Source: Gemmata sp051859125
Lineage (GTDB): Bacteria > Planctomycetota > Planctomycetia > Gemmatales > Gemmataceae
DNA: 64,000 nucleotides
Direction of reading: 5' to 3'
NCBI RefSeq assembly: GCF_051859125.1
Contig: NZ_JBHYGG010000179.1
Location: 1-64,000 of the forward strand
Below, piece after piece: positions 8,902-18,003 of the stretch; position 1 is the stretch's first letter, and each line of letters opens with the position of its first letter. Under the pieces are notes generated by a model, which had not been told where the DNA came from, did no database searches, and was given only the letters and a program-made list of their open reading frames with translations. Position numbers and translations under genes: made by a program.

Positions 8902-9729
8902 TCACGTCACGCGCAGAAGCCCGTCCCACGACTTCGCCGTCAGTAGTTTGACTGCGATGCGGTCCAGACGCTCCAGGTCCTGGATCGCCCCGAGCTTCGC
9001 GGCCTGCTTGTCGGTCGGTTGGCCGAGCTTGACGCGACCCTGCTTCAGGATCAGCTCGCGTGTGTGCTCGACGGCACCCTCCTCAAGAATCAATTGATAA
9101 GTCGACGACTCGCGCATCGCTAACACCTTGTTGAAGACTTTCTTGACGAACGCCGCCTTGTGGTGCATCCCTGCGAGGATGTAGGTTGCGGTCATGATGC
9201 TCGCGGCTTCGGGGCTCATCTCGCGCTCCACCCGGTCGGCGATCCGCTCCACATGTTCGGGCAGCGCCTGCTCGCGAGTCTTTCCCGCACCCGGCTTCCC
9301 GAGAAGTGCCAGCGGCATCAGCCCGATTCCAGCCCTCAACAGGTCTTCGCTCGGCAGCTCCCACACGCGGACGATGTCGAACACGAACGACAGCCGCTCG
9401 TAGGCGACCCGGTCGGTCAGGCTCGCCCGCTGGGCGTTCGACCGCAGCAGCACGGCGATGGTTCGCACCGGGAGCCCCGTGTGGTGGTGCGCCAGCACAT
9501 TGTACAGCAGCATCCGCTCGGCGAGCGAGTCGTCCGGGCCGCTCTCGACGTCGATGTGGACCACGAGGTTCCCGACGCGGAGCAGCGTGTCCGCGGCCGC
9601 GGTGACCGTGGAGAAGTCGGCCGACAGCACCTCGGGCGGCTCGGTGATTGGCACGCCGAGTTGGGCGAGCCAGTCCTCCGGGTGCGAGGCGATCAGGTCC
9701 TTCAGCGTGGCGTCGAACGGCTTGGGCAT
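8902..9729 (-). CDS. Rpn family recombination-promoting nuclease-like protein
   Basis: The 275-residue protein resembles the Rpn/transposase_31-like PD-(D/E)XK proteins: an N-terminal MPKPFDATLKDLIASHPEDW, a strand LVVHIDVES where the catalytic acid/Glu pair is expected, an ERMLLYNVLAHHHTGLPV helix and a C-terminal tail (VKLGQPTDKQAAKLGAI, LDRIAVKLLTAKSW) like the DUF4351-type end of this group. The usual E-x-Q/K of the active site is replaced by DVES, so nuclease activity is uncertain. It stands alone between the MTEKEWLA-type gene and rho. Confidence 0.7.
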   Translation of the reverse strand: MPKPFDATLKDLIASHPEDWLAQLGVPITEPPEVLSADFSTVTAAADTLLRVGNLVVHIDVESGPDDSLAERMLLYNVLAHHHTGLPVRTIAVLLRSNAQRASLTDRVAYERLSFVFDIVRVWELPSEDLLRAGIGLMPLALLGKPGAGKTREQALPEHVERIADRVEREMSPEAASIMTATYILAGMHHKAAFVKKVFNKVLAMRESSTYQLILEEGAVEHTRELILKQGRVKLGQPTDKQAAKLGAIQDLERLDRIAVKLLTAKSWDGLLRVT

Positions 9730-9771
9730 GGCGGAGAGTCTAACTCACTCACCACAGTCAGTGAACACAAA

Positions 9772-9848
9772 AACACCCCCGGCGCGGCGGGTGCCGCGGG
9801 CGGGGGTGGTGTGTGGTTCAAGGGCCACGGGGGTGACCCCGTGGCTCG
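9772..9848 (-). terminator. Rho-independent type terminator after rho
   Basis: On the minus strand, just after the rho stop, a GCCACGGGG/CCCCGTGGC hairpin (about 9825-9846) is followed by a second G+C-rich stem (CACCCCCG...CGGGGGTG) that ends in a run of T (TTTTTGTG, about 9768-9775). Either stem could terminate rho transcription. Confidence 0.55.
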
Positions 9849-9850
9849 CA

Positions 9851-11353
<1,503 letters not shown>

Positions 11354-11953
11354 AGCAGATCCTCAAAACGGGAGTAGAAGAGGACCCACAGGCGGATTCG
11401 TTCGCACCGGCGGGTCGTGATGGGGGCGGGTATCGGCCCCCGGAACGGGTCAGGAGATTCGCTCTCCGATAGCACTCACTGTTGGAGTCCCACGCTGCAC
11501 TCGTGTTCTCGACTCCCCCGGTGGGCGGGCGTCCAGAGCCCACTGTCACCCGGTGCCGCACTGGAATCGGAATCAGGTCGCCCCGGGCTCGGTTTGCAAG
11601 TCGAGAGTGGTGACTGATTCGGACGGCACAGTGCCAGATTGCGGGGGGAGGAGTCAAGATGCGTTTTACCGGAGCCCGGTCCACCGGGGCGGAGTACGCC
11701 GGAAAGTGCAAGCTTCCGAACTAACCTGAGTCTACGCGATTCCGTCCTCGCGTCAACGGGATTATACGCCCGCCCGCCCGGATTTCCAACTCCCACCGCG
11801 GCGGGTCGCCCCCGGCCCGGGGCCGCGCGACCGGCCCGACCGGCACGCCCCCGCCACCTTTCCCAGGTGCCCACCGGACCGCGTGAGCGCCGGGCCGCAC
11901 CCGTGCCGATGGGTGCCTGTGACGCCACCCGACACCCCGACGCGGAGCCTCCC
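11354..11953. other. Long divergent intergenic region upstream of rho
   Basis: This 600-base stretch separates rho (minus) from the small secreted protein (plus). It has a lower G+C middle part, a short dyad at about 11425-11446 (GGGGGCGGGTATCGGCCCCC), and no reading frame of protein-like composition on either strand. It is a plausible site for the rho leader and both promoters, but no promoter sequence could be assigned with confidence. Confidence 0.4.
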
Positions 11954-12271
11954 GTGAACGTGCGCCGATTCCTCGCCGTTGCCCTCCTGGGACTCGCCGG
12001 CTCCACCGACCGGGCCGACGCGGGCTGGTTCCGGAGCCACCCCCCGGAGCCGACGGTCCTCAACGGCACCGCGGGCCGGTCGTCGTGGGCCGGCGTCCCC
12101 GGGATCGGCCGCCCGCTGCCGCCGGCCCCGAAGCCGGGGCACAACCCGGTCGTCGGGACCGTGTCGCGCACCGGCCACCTCGCGCACCCCGGCACCGGGC
12201 GAACCCGGTACACCGGCACCTTCTACGACCCGACCCTGGGAACGTTCAGTCGGTCCAGCTTTCGAAAGTGA
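11954..12271 (+). CDS. Small secreted protein
   Basis: A 105-residue protein with a signal peptide (MNVRRFLAVALLGLAG, cleavage probably after ADA near residue 20), followed by a Gly/Pro/Thr-rich mature part ending in YTGTFYDPTLGTFSRSSFRK. GTG 11954 is chosen because GGAG lies seven bases upstream and the signal peptide starts there. No domain is recognised. It is transcribed divergently from rho. Confidence 0.6.
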   Translation: MNVRRFLAVALLGLAGSTDRADAGWFRSHPPEPTVLNGTAGRSSWAGVPGIGRPLPPAPKPGHNPVVGTVSRTGHLAHPGTGRTRYTGTFYDPTLGTFSRSSFRK

Positions 12272-12508
12272 CTGCGCCGGGTGCAGAGGAGACACGAACC
12301 GGCACCGGCCCGCGCGAGGCGCGGAAACGGGCCGGAGCCCTGCTGTCTTTCCCGACACCGTACCTTTGTGCTCTGGAATGTTCGCGGGGGAGCGTCCGCC
12401 GCTCGGGGGCGGTCGTGGCTCGTGCAAAGAGGGGTGGAGGGGGAGACGGGAGACGGGAGACGTGGCGGGGCGAGCGGGCGAGTGATGACGGGGGGGGCGA
12501 TCCGGGCT

Positions 12509-12958
12509 CTAGGCGGTGCTCCGCGCGGCGGGCCAGACGATCCGCGTTGAACTCCGCGACGACGGCGACGGGGCCCGCAGGATCACGATGTCGATCACCG
12601 TGTTCGCGAGCCGCTCCGGGTCCACGGGCTTGGTCAGGTGCAGGTCGAACCCGGCGGCGGCGGTCCGCTCGCGGGCCTCGTCCTCGGGCAGGCCGGTCAG
12701 CGCGACGAGCGTCGTGTCGGCGTTCCCCTCCCCGGCCCGGACGCGCCGGCCGAGTTCGTCACCGTTCATCCCGGGCATATTCAAATCGAGGACGCACACG
12801 TCCGGGTGGAACTTGGCGGCCGCCTCCAGGGCGCTCACCCCGTCGTAACAGGCGATCGCCTCGAACCCCGCAATCTGCAACAGAACCGCGAGGCTGTCCG
12901 CGGTGTCCCGGTTGTCGTCCACGCACAAGACTTTCAATATCGACTCGGATTCCGGCAT
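12509..12958 (-). CDS. Stand-alone response regulator receiver domain
   Basis: The 149-residue protein is a CheY-like receiver: acidic pair Asp14/Asp15 (CVDDN), phosphoacceptor Asp58 (VLDLNMPG), Thr88 (ALTG) and Lys110 (LTKP). There is no output domain; the last 25 residues are low-complexity Arg/Ser-rich, so it works by protein-protein contact. No histidine kinase is nearby; the adjacent divergent gene is a Ser/Thr kinase. A single-domain regulator in a phosphorelay is the best guess. Confidence 0.9.
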   Translation of the reverse strand: MPESESILKVLCVDDNRDTADSLAVLLQIAGFEAIACYDGVSALEAAAKFHPDVCVLDLNMPGMNGDELGRRVRAGEGNADTTLVALTGLPEDEARERTAAAGFDLHLTKPVDPERLANTVIDIVILRAPSPSSRSSTRIVWPAARSTA

Positions 12959-13069
12959 GGCTTTCCTCCCTCATGATCAACTATGAAGCAGTTGGCGTGC
13001 CGGTGGCCGGACGGGCACCGACTTCACCTTGGGCCCGGGGCCGGGCGGCGGCTATTCTGAAGGCTACCG

Positions 13070-14872
13070 ATGAGTACCGACCACGACGAGCGCCTGGCGA
13101 GTCTGATCGACCGGCTGACGGCCGACGCCGCGGCCGGCCGCGCCCCGGACGTCGACGCGGCGGCCCGCGAGCAGCCGGACCTGGCCGCCGAACTCCGGGA
13201 ACTGTGGGCCGTGGCCCAGTTCGCCCGGTTCGCCAACGGCCCGGCGCCGGCCAACCCGTCCACGGTGTCGCTCCCGAAGCCCGGCCGCGCGCGACCGCCG
13301 GCCCCCCGCGACGCGCCCCCGCCGGGCGGCGGGGGGCCGGCGCTGCCCCGCGACTTCGGCGACTTCGAGCTGCTGGAAGAGGTCGGTCGGGGCGGCATGG
13401 GGGTGGTGTACCGGGCGCGGCAGCGGAGCCTGAACCGGGTCGTCGCGGTGAAGATGATCCGCGAGTCGCACCTCGCCAGCGGGGAGCACTTCGAGCGGTT
13501 CCGCACCGAGGCCGAGGCCGCCGCCCGGCTCAAGCACCCGCACATCGTGACCGTTCACGAGGTCGGCACGGTCGGCGGGCAGGCGTACCTGTGCATGGAG
13601 TTCGTCGGCGGCCAGACGCTCGCCGAGCGGGTGCGGGCCGGCGGGCCGCTGCCCCCGCGGGAGGCCGCCGGGCTCGTGGGGGTCATCGCCCGGGCCGTCC
13701 ACCACGCGCACTCTCTCGGCATCCTGCACCGGGATTTGAAGCCTTCGAACATTCTGCTGGCAGTGGGCGGGGATCGGGGATCGGGGATCGGGGATCGGGG
13801 CGAAGACCGCTCAAAAACTCAGGACGAACGCACCGGCTCAGTCTCGCTGTTTTCCCCGATCCCCGATCCCCGATCCCCGATCCCCGATCCCAAGGTCTCC
13901 GACTTCGGCCTCGCCAAGAAGCTCGACGGCACGGGGAGCCTGACCCGCACGGGGGCGATCGTCGGGACGCCGAGTTACATGTCGCCCGAGCAGGCCGCCG
14001 GGCGAAAGGACCTGACGGCCGCCGCCGACGTGTACTCGCTCGGGGCGGTCCTCTACGAGCTGCTCACCGGCCGCCCGCCGTTCCAGGCCGCGCACCCCGT
14101 GGACACGCTGCTGCTGGTGCTCGAACAGGAGCCGGTGCCGCCGCGGTCGCTGAACCCGACCGTGGACCGCGAACTCGAACTCATCTGCCTGAAGTGCCTC
14201 CAGAAGCCGGTCGAGCTGCGGTACCCGTCGGCCGCGGACCTGGCGACCGACCTGGAGGCCTACGCCGCCGGCCGGCCGGTCGCGGCCGCCCCGAGCGGGC
14301 TGCGGTTCTTCATCGCCCGGCTGTTCCGCGAGACCCACCACGCCGACGTGCTCGAGAACTGGGGCAAGCTGTGGATGTGGCACAGCCTGATGATCTTCCT
14401 GCTGTGCCTCATCACGCAGGCGCTCGCGTGGAGCGGCGTCGCCGACCACGTGTGGTACCTCGGGTTCTGGACGGTCGGGCTGCTGACGTGGGGCACCGTG
14501 CTGTGGCAGATCCGCAAGGCGGCCGGGCCTGTGCTGTTCGTCGAGCGGCAGATCGCGCACGCCTGGGCCGCGGGGGTGTGCGCGAGCATCGCCATGTTCG
14601 CGATCGAGTGGCTGATCCCGCTCCCGGCGCTGACGCTGTCCCCCGCGGTGGCGATCGCCGCGGGGATGGTGATGGTGTTCAAGGCCGGCATCCTGTCGGG
14701 CCGGTTCTACGGGTGGGCGGTGCTGACGTTCGCCGCCGCGGTCGTGATGCCGCTCGCCCCGGTGCGGCCGTGGAGCATTCTGCTGTTCGGGGCCGTCTCG
14801 GCGCTGTCGTTCTTCGTCCCCGGGCTGAAGTACTACCGGCAGCGCAAGGCCCGCGTCACGGCGCTGCGGTGA
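13070..14872 (+). CDS. Membrane Ser/Thr protein kinase with a palindrome-encoded insert
   Basis: The 600-residue protein has a soluble N-terminus, a Hanks-type kinase domain (GRGGMGVVY glycine loop near residue 104, Lys near 127, HRDLKPSN near 220, DFG near 278, GTPSYMSPEQA activation segment) and then six or so hydrophobic segments between about 440 and 590, so it is an integral membrane kinase with a cytoplasmic catalytic part. Between the catalytic loop and DFG, residues about 233-275 are encoded by the inverted repeat 13766-13891; kinases normally have only a tight turn there. All catalytic residues are kept. ATG 13070 follows the divergent response regulator. Its substrate is unknown. 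Confidence 0.9.
   Translation: MSTDHDERLASLIDRLTADAAAGRAPDVDAAAREQPDLAAELRELWAVAQFARFANGPAPANPSTVSLPKPGRARPPAPRDAPPPGGGGPALPRDFGDFELLEEVGRGGMGVVYRARQRSLNRVVAVKMIRESHLASGEHFERFRTEAEAAARLKHPHIVTVHEVGTVGGQAYLCMEFVGGQTLAERVRAGGPLPPREAAGLVGVIARAVHHAHSLGILHRDLKPSNILLAVGGDRGSGIGDRGEDRSKTQDERTGSVSLFSPIPDPRSPIPDPKVSDFGLAKKLDGTGSLTRTGAIVGTPSYMSPEQAAGRKDLTAAADVYSLGAVLYELLTGRPPFQAAHPVDTLLLVLEQEPVPPRSLNPTVDRELELICLKCLQKPVELRYPSAADLATDLEAYAAGRPVAAAPSGLRFFIARLFRETHHADVLENWGKLWMWHSLMIFLLCLITQALAWSGVADHVWYLGFWTVGLLTWGTVLWQIRKAAGPVLFVERQIAHAWAAGVCASIAMFAIEWLIPLPALTLSPAVAIAAGMVMVFKAGILSGRFYGWAVLTFAAAVVMPLAPVRPWSILLFGAVSALSFFVPGLKYYRQRKARVTALR
13766..13891. repeat. Heptamer (GGGGATC) inverted repeat inside the kinase gene
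   Basis: The left arm (13766-13800) is a near-perfect array of GGGGATC units, and the right arm (13852-13891) is the inverse array of GATCCCC units. The 51-base loop is lower in G+C. It is read in frame as a Gly/Asp/Arg stretch and then Ile/Pro/Asp repeats. Confidence 0.9.
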
Positions 14873-15090
14873 CGGGCGGCAAGCGATGGGACGCGGACGA
14901 GGCGGATCACGGACGGGATGCAGCGGACCAGAAGACGGGAAATCCCGAGTCGGGCACGGGCACGCACGCGGGCACGGACGAAACGCAAGGTGCGCCGACG
15001 TGCCCGATCTTTCTGTCCTCTGCCCTCTGCCCCTCGGAATCAGGATCGCCTGATGCCGCCTCGGTCCGGTGCAGCGGTGGGTTCGGCGAA

Positions 15091-15567
15091 CTACGCCGTG
15101 TGTCTCCGGCGGCGCCTTCTCGCTTCACGGTGGCCCCGGCGCGCGTCGATGGCACCCCCCAGCAACCCGCCGAGCGTGCCGCCCGCGGCCAGGAGGCAGG
15201 CCAACCCCGGCCCCCACCGGAGCACGGCGCCGGTCACGTGGCCGCCCAGGACGCCCGAGAGCCGAACCGCCGCGACCACGGCCACACCCAGTACGACCCC
15301 GACCCAGGTGGCCGCCCCCCACGGGCCACTCCGGTGGTGGGTCATCCAGCGGACGGCCAGCACGAGGCCGGCCACGGCCCCGAACGCACCCCCACCCAGG
15401 CCGCAGCACAGGAACGCACCGGTCGCCCCCCAGTCGAGGCTCGGGTCCTGGCCGGGGCGCGTCCGGAATGCCGTCGCGGCCAGGACGCTCGCGAGGCCGA
15501 GGCCGCACGTCGCCACCCCGAGCGCCGGGGCACCGATGACCAGGAGGACGTTCTGGAGGACCCGCAC
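15091..15567 (-). CDS. Small integral membrane protein
   Basis: A 158-residue protein with four predicted membrane segments (N-terminal NVLLVIGAPALGVATCGLGL, then around residues 50-72, 84-108 and 115-140) and an Arg-rich cytoplasmic tail (REARRRRRRHTA). Gly/Ala-rich helices suggest tight packing. No family recognised. It lies between the kinase and a similarly membrane-bound hypothetical on the same strand. Confidence 0.65.
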   Translation of the reverse strand: MRVLQNVLLVIGAPALGVATCGLGLASVLAATAFRTRPGQDPSLDWGATGAFLCCGLGGGAFGAVAGLVLAVRWMTHHRSGPWGAATWVGVVLGVAVVAAVRLSGVLGGHVTGAVLRWGPGLACLLAAGGTLGGLLGGAIDARRGHREARRRRRRHTA

Positions 15568-15674
15568 GGTGCCGCCTCCGCGTCCCTGGCCGAACGATCA
15601 AGCCCACCTGCCCGGTCGTTCCCGGAATCCTCTCGGCCACGGTGGGGTGGTGCCCGACTTGCTGCCGCAGTTTA

Positions 15675-16370
15675 CTACTGGATGTGATCTGGCGCCACGC
15701 GTTCCACCGACTGGACCTCGATGTTCTCAAGCGAGGCGAACGCGACCGCCTCCTGCTCGGTGTCGGCCGCAATCTCCCGGCTGACTACCTGGCCCGAGTC
15801 GGTGTCGGTGCCCGTGACCTTCCAGACCGGCCCGCGGTTCGCGGTCTGTCGCCGCGGGGCGGCCCGCACGGGTTCGGCGATGGGAATGTCGTCGTCGCTC
15901 TCGGCCACGGGCCGCGCGCCCCGCCTCCGGGTACCCGGCTCGCGTGCCTGTCCGAGTAGGGCAATGACGAGGGCGAAGAGAACGGCAACCGGGCCGGCAC
16001 CCGTCACCCCAAGCAACAGCCCCGTCAGGACACACACACCCATCCCCCAACCGGCCAAACTGGGTCGCCCCAACGCCCGGCCCGCGAGTAACGGGATCAG
16101 TCCGCACGCCGCCCCGACCAGCCCTCCCCCAATCAACACCCCCGTCCAGTAGGCACCGTCCTTGCTTTTCATCAACCCTGTTACCACCGCAGATGACACG
16201 ACGGCGGCCAGGATTCCGACCATGTTCGCCCCGGTCGATGCCTCCTGGGGCTTCGCTTCCCGATCCGGTGGTTTCGCACCACGGTTGACCTTGGGCCGTT
16301 CCCACGGTTTCGCGTCGCCGCTCTCCCCGCCTTGATCTGGCGAGCCGAATTCGAATGGGCTGTTCGACAT
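15675..16370 (-). CDS. Membrane protein with soluble C-terminal domain
   Basis: The 231-residue protein starts at ATG 16368-16370 behind a GAGGG. A charged N-terminus (residues 1-50) is followed by hydrophobic segments (MVGILAAVVSSAVVTGLM, then two or three more up to about residue 150) and a soluble tail with WKVTGTDTDSGQVVSREI and ADTEQEAVAFASLENIEV, a pattern seen in planctomycete proteins that end in a small domain with DTxxEAxxxA. The role is unknown. The G+C of the C-terminal part is lower than surroundings. Confidence 0.7.
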   Translation of the reverse strand: MSNSPFEFGSPDQGGESGDAKPWERPKVNRGAKPPDREAKPQEASTGANMVGILAAVVSSAVVTGLMKSKDGAYWTGVLIGGGLVGAACGLIPLLAGRALGRPSLAGWGMGVCVLTGLLLGVTGAGPVAVLFALVIALLGQAREPGTRRRGARPVAESDDDIPIAEPVRAAPRRQTANRGPVWKVTGTDTDSGQVVSREIAADTEQEAVAFASLENIEVQSVERVAPDHIQ

Positions 16371-16524
16371 CGTGCCCTCGTTGTGACTTACTTCACGGCG
16401 TCTTCTGCACGAGGCGTGCGAATACGGTCCGGTCGTACCCGTCATTTGACTTGCGGCCATGCTAACGATTTGACGACCAGGCCGCAACAATCTGCGTACG
16501 CAATCCGGGCACGGCCCGGTGGTG

Positions 16525-16746
16525 ATGCCGGACGTGCTTCGAGAGACCTGTGCGCCGCCCCGAGCGCTGGCGAAGCGGCCCGCCGAGATCGAGCGGGACG
16601 AGTGGCCGGTGGCGACGCCTGACCCGCGCCGGGCGAACCGCCGCGACCTGGCGGCGGTGGTGGCAGCGAACCTGTGCTCGTTCGGCTTCGGCGAACTGCT
16701 CCACGCGACCGGCGGCTTCGAGGGGCTGCTGCACGCGGTGCTGTGA
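16525..16746 (+). CDS. Small hypothetical protein
   Basis: A 73-residue frame starting at ATG 16525 (two GTG codons directly before it are alternatives). The C-terminal part (RDLAAVVAANLCSFGFGEL then ATGGFEGLLHAVL) looks like folded protein and not shadow composition. It has no signal peptide and no recognised family. A short palindrome (GACACCGCGGTGTC) lies over its stop codon and may act as a terminator. Confidence 0.4.
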   Translation: MPDVLRETCAPPRALAKRPAEIERDEWPVATPDPRRANRRDLAAVVAANLCSFGFGELLHATGGFEGLLHAVL

Positions 16747-16800
16747 CACCGCGGTGTCATTAACGTGAGGTGTGACGTTCGCCTGTGGGATTATCGAAGG

Positions 16801-16990
16801 TGGCCCCCCCTCACCCGCCGCGAAGCGCGGCGACCTCTCCCCCGAGACCGGGGGCGAGGTGGGGGCGACTGGTCCCGCTCTGAGCTGATCCATCCGCGTC
16901 GCTGTGGAGAAGGCCCGCGGCAACACCTCGCTCCCGGTCTCGGGGGGAGAGGTCGCGACGAGGCTCTGCGAGTCGCGGGTGAGGGGGCGA
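16801..16990. repeat. Large imperfect inverted repeat, CTCTCCCCCGAGACC family
   Basis: Left arm 16805-16865 (including GCGACCTCTCCCCCGAGACC) and right arm about 16930-16990 are inverted imperfect copies of each other. The same family, with CCTCCCCCAC cores, is found inside the PP2C gene at 45287-45403. Here it lies between genes, downstream of the small plus-strand gene and of the hicB-like gene (convergent). Confidence 0.7.
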
Positions 16991-17016
16991 AGTACCTCAG
17001 CGTGTCGCGGGCCAAC

Positions 17017-17181
17017 TCATTCCTCGCCGTGTCCCAACCGGTCGGCCAGTACCCGCAGCGCGAGCGCCCCCGCGGTCGCCTCCTCACGGGTCGCACCGTA
17101 GGCCAGCACCCCGGGCAGTTCCGGCACCTCGGCCAGCCACCGGCCATCGTCTTCTTGCTCGACTTCAATGGGCAGGGACAT
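17017..17181 (-). CDS. HicB-like antitoxin
   Basis: A 54-residue protein (start ATG 17179-17181, stop 17017-17019) with the HicB signature: MSLPIEVEQEDDGRWLAEVP, ELPGVLAYGATREEA and an ALALRVLADRL helix. HicB proteins neutralise HicA, an mRNA interferase. This one is the short form without an added DNA-binding domain. No HicA (dsRBD-like, with the G-S-H motif) is found on either side; the gene directly upstream on the same strand is a small winged-helix-like protein. It may be an orphan antitoxin or part of a non-standard pair. Confidence 0.8.
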   Translation of the reverse strand: MSLPIEVEQEDDGRWLAEVPELPGVLAYGATREEATAGALALRVLADRLGHGEE

Positions 17182-17225
17182 GCTTATTCACGAGTTCAAT
17201 GGTAATCAGGTGATCCACACGGGAC

Positions 17226-17429
17226 TTAGGGCTGCTCAACTCGCACCCACCCTCCACCTGACTGGCGGAGAAATCCTCTGTCTCGCAATGCTCGGAGATG
17301 GTTCCCAACTGCCCCCCGTTCAGGGAGCCCTCTCCGCCTAACCTCGTCAACCACCTCGGACTCATTGAACTCACGATCCACCGGAAAATCGAGGATCACA
17401 GCATCCAGTGCGGCTGACTTTGTGTTCAC
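17226..17429 (-). CDS. Small winged-helix-like protein next to hicB
   Basis: A 67-residue protein starting at GTG 17427-17429 behind GGAG. The pattern is helix-strand-helix-turn-helix-wing (FNESEVVDEVRRRG, RGAVGNHLRALRDRGFL, GGGWVRVEQP), which is what a winged-helix DNA-binding domain looks like. It ends 44 bases before the HicB-like start on the same strand and could be its partner or regulator. It does not resemble HicA. An ATG at 17462 would add eleven residues. Confidence 0.5.
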   Translation of the reverse strand: MNTKSAALDAVILDFPVDREFNESEVVDEVRRRGLPERGAVGNHLRALRDRGFLRQSGGGWVRVEQP

Positions 17430-17584
17430 TCCGCTCCCGTACCTCGTTCGCTCTGACGCCATTGCTACCCCTCCAGTTGACACCGCTCATTTGCCTGCCA
17501 CCAATCCCCCGAGAGCGACGTGGAACCACCCAAACGGATGGGCGTGGTCGCACAGGAACAAGGGAAACATCTCCCGTATTCAGC

Positions 17585-17920
17585 TCAAGGACTGTCTTCG
17601 GGAGGAAGTTGACATCCGTGATCCAGCAACCGCTTGCGAGCTACTGCCAACTGCTCTGGCTCAAACAGTACGCGCCACGGGTCCTGGAGGACAACATATT
17701 CTACGCTGATGCGGAGGTTGTCCTTGCCGCGAAGGAACAACTGTGTGAACCCCTCTGACGGATCGCCAGTGGCCAACAATCGGTCGGCTGTCTCTTTGCC
17801 CCCGTGCTCGTGAACCATCCGTAAAAACCGCGGGGCGCTGTACGGCGGTTTGAGTTGCTTGGCCGCCTCGTAAATATTGAGCATCGCAGCGTTGAAACCA
17901 TCAAGCAACGCTTGTGACAT
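17585..17920 (-). CDS. Hypothetical 111-residue protein
   Basis: Starts at ATG 17918-17920 with GGAGG six bases upstream. The helical N-terminus MSQALLDGFNAAMLNIYEAA is followed by RFLRMVHEHGGKETADRLL, SEGFTQLFLRGKDNLRISVEY and LFEPEQLAVARKRLLDHG, a conserved-looking small domain often annotated as hypothetical in bacteria and archaea near conflict genes. No function can be given. It follows the PilZ-kinase gene on the same strand with an 83-base gap. Confidence 0.7.
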   Translation of the reverse strand: MSQALLDGFNAAMLNIYEAAKQLKPPYSAPRFLRMVHEHGGKETADRLLATGDPSEGFTQLFLRGKDNLRISVEYVVLQDPWRVLFEPEQLAVARKRLLDHGCQLPPEDSP

Positions 17921-18003
17921 CTGCGCCTCCGCAGCCAAGAACACGGAATGTCGGTTCGGGTGAGTGACGCGAATCAGTTGCTCAACACTGATGCGCGGGG
18001 TGA

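Noticed and set aside
12441..12462. Three GGGAGAC units in a row, a possible heptamer hairpin
   Set aside because: No inverse array lies within 300 bases, so there is no hairpin; it may be half of a decayed element but cannot be supported.
16801..16990. A CRISPR-like or rRNA-like structure
   Set aside because: There are only two inverted imperfect arms and no regular spacers; it matches a dispersed repeat that also occurs at 45287-45403.
17165..17374. A 69-codon frame overlapping the hicB-like gene as a HicA candidate
   Set aside because: It lacks the G-S-H motif and the dsRBD-like pattern of HicA, and overlaps a better winged-helix-like frame.
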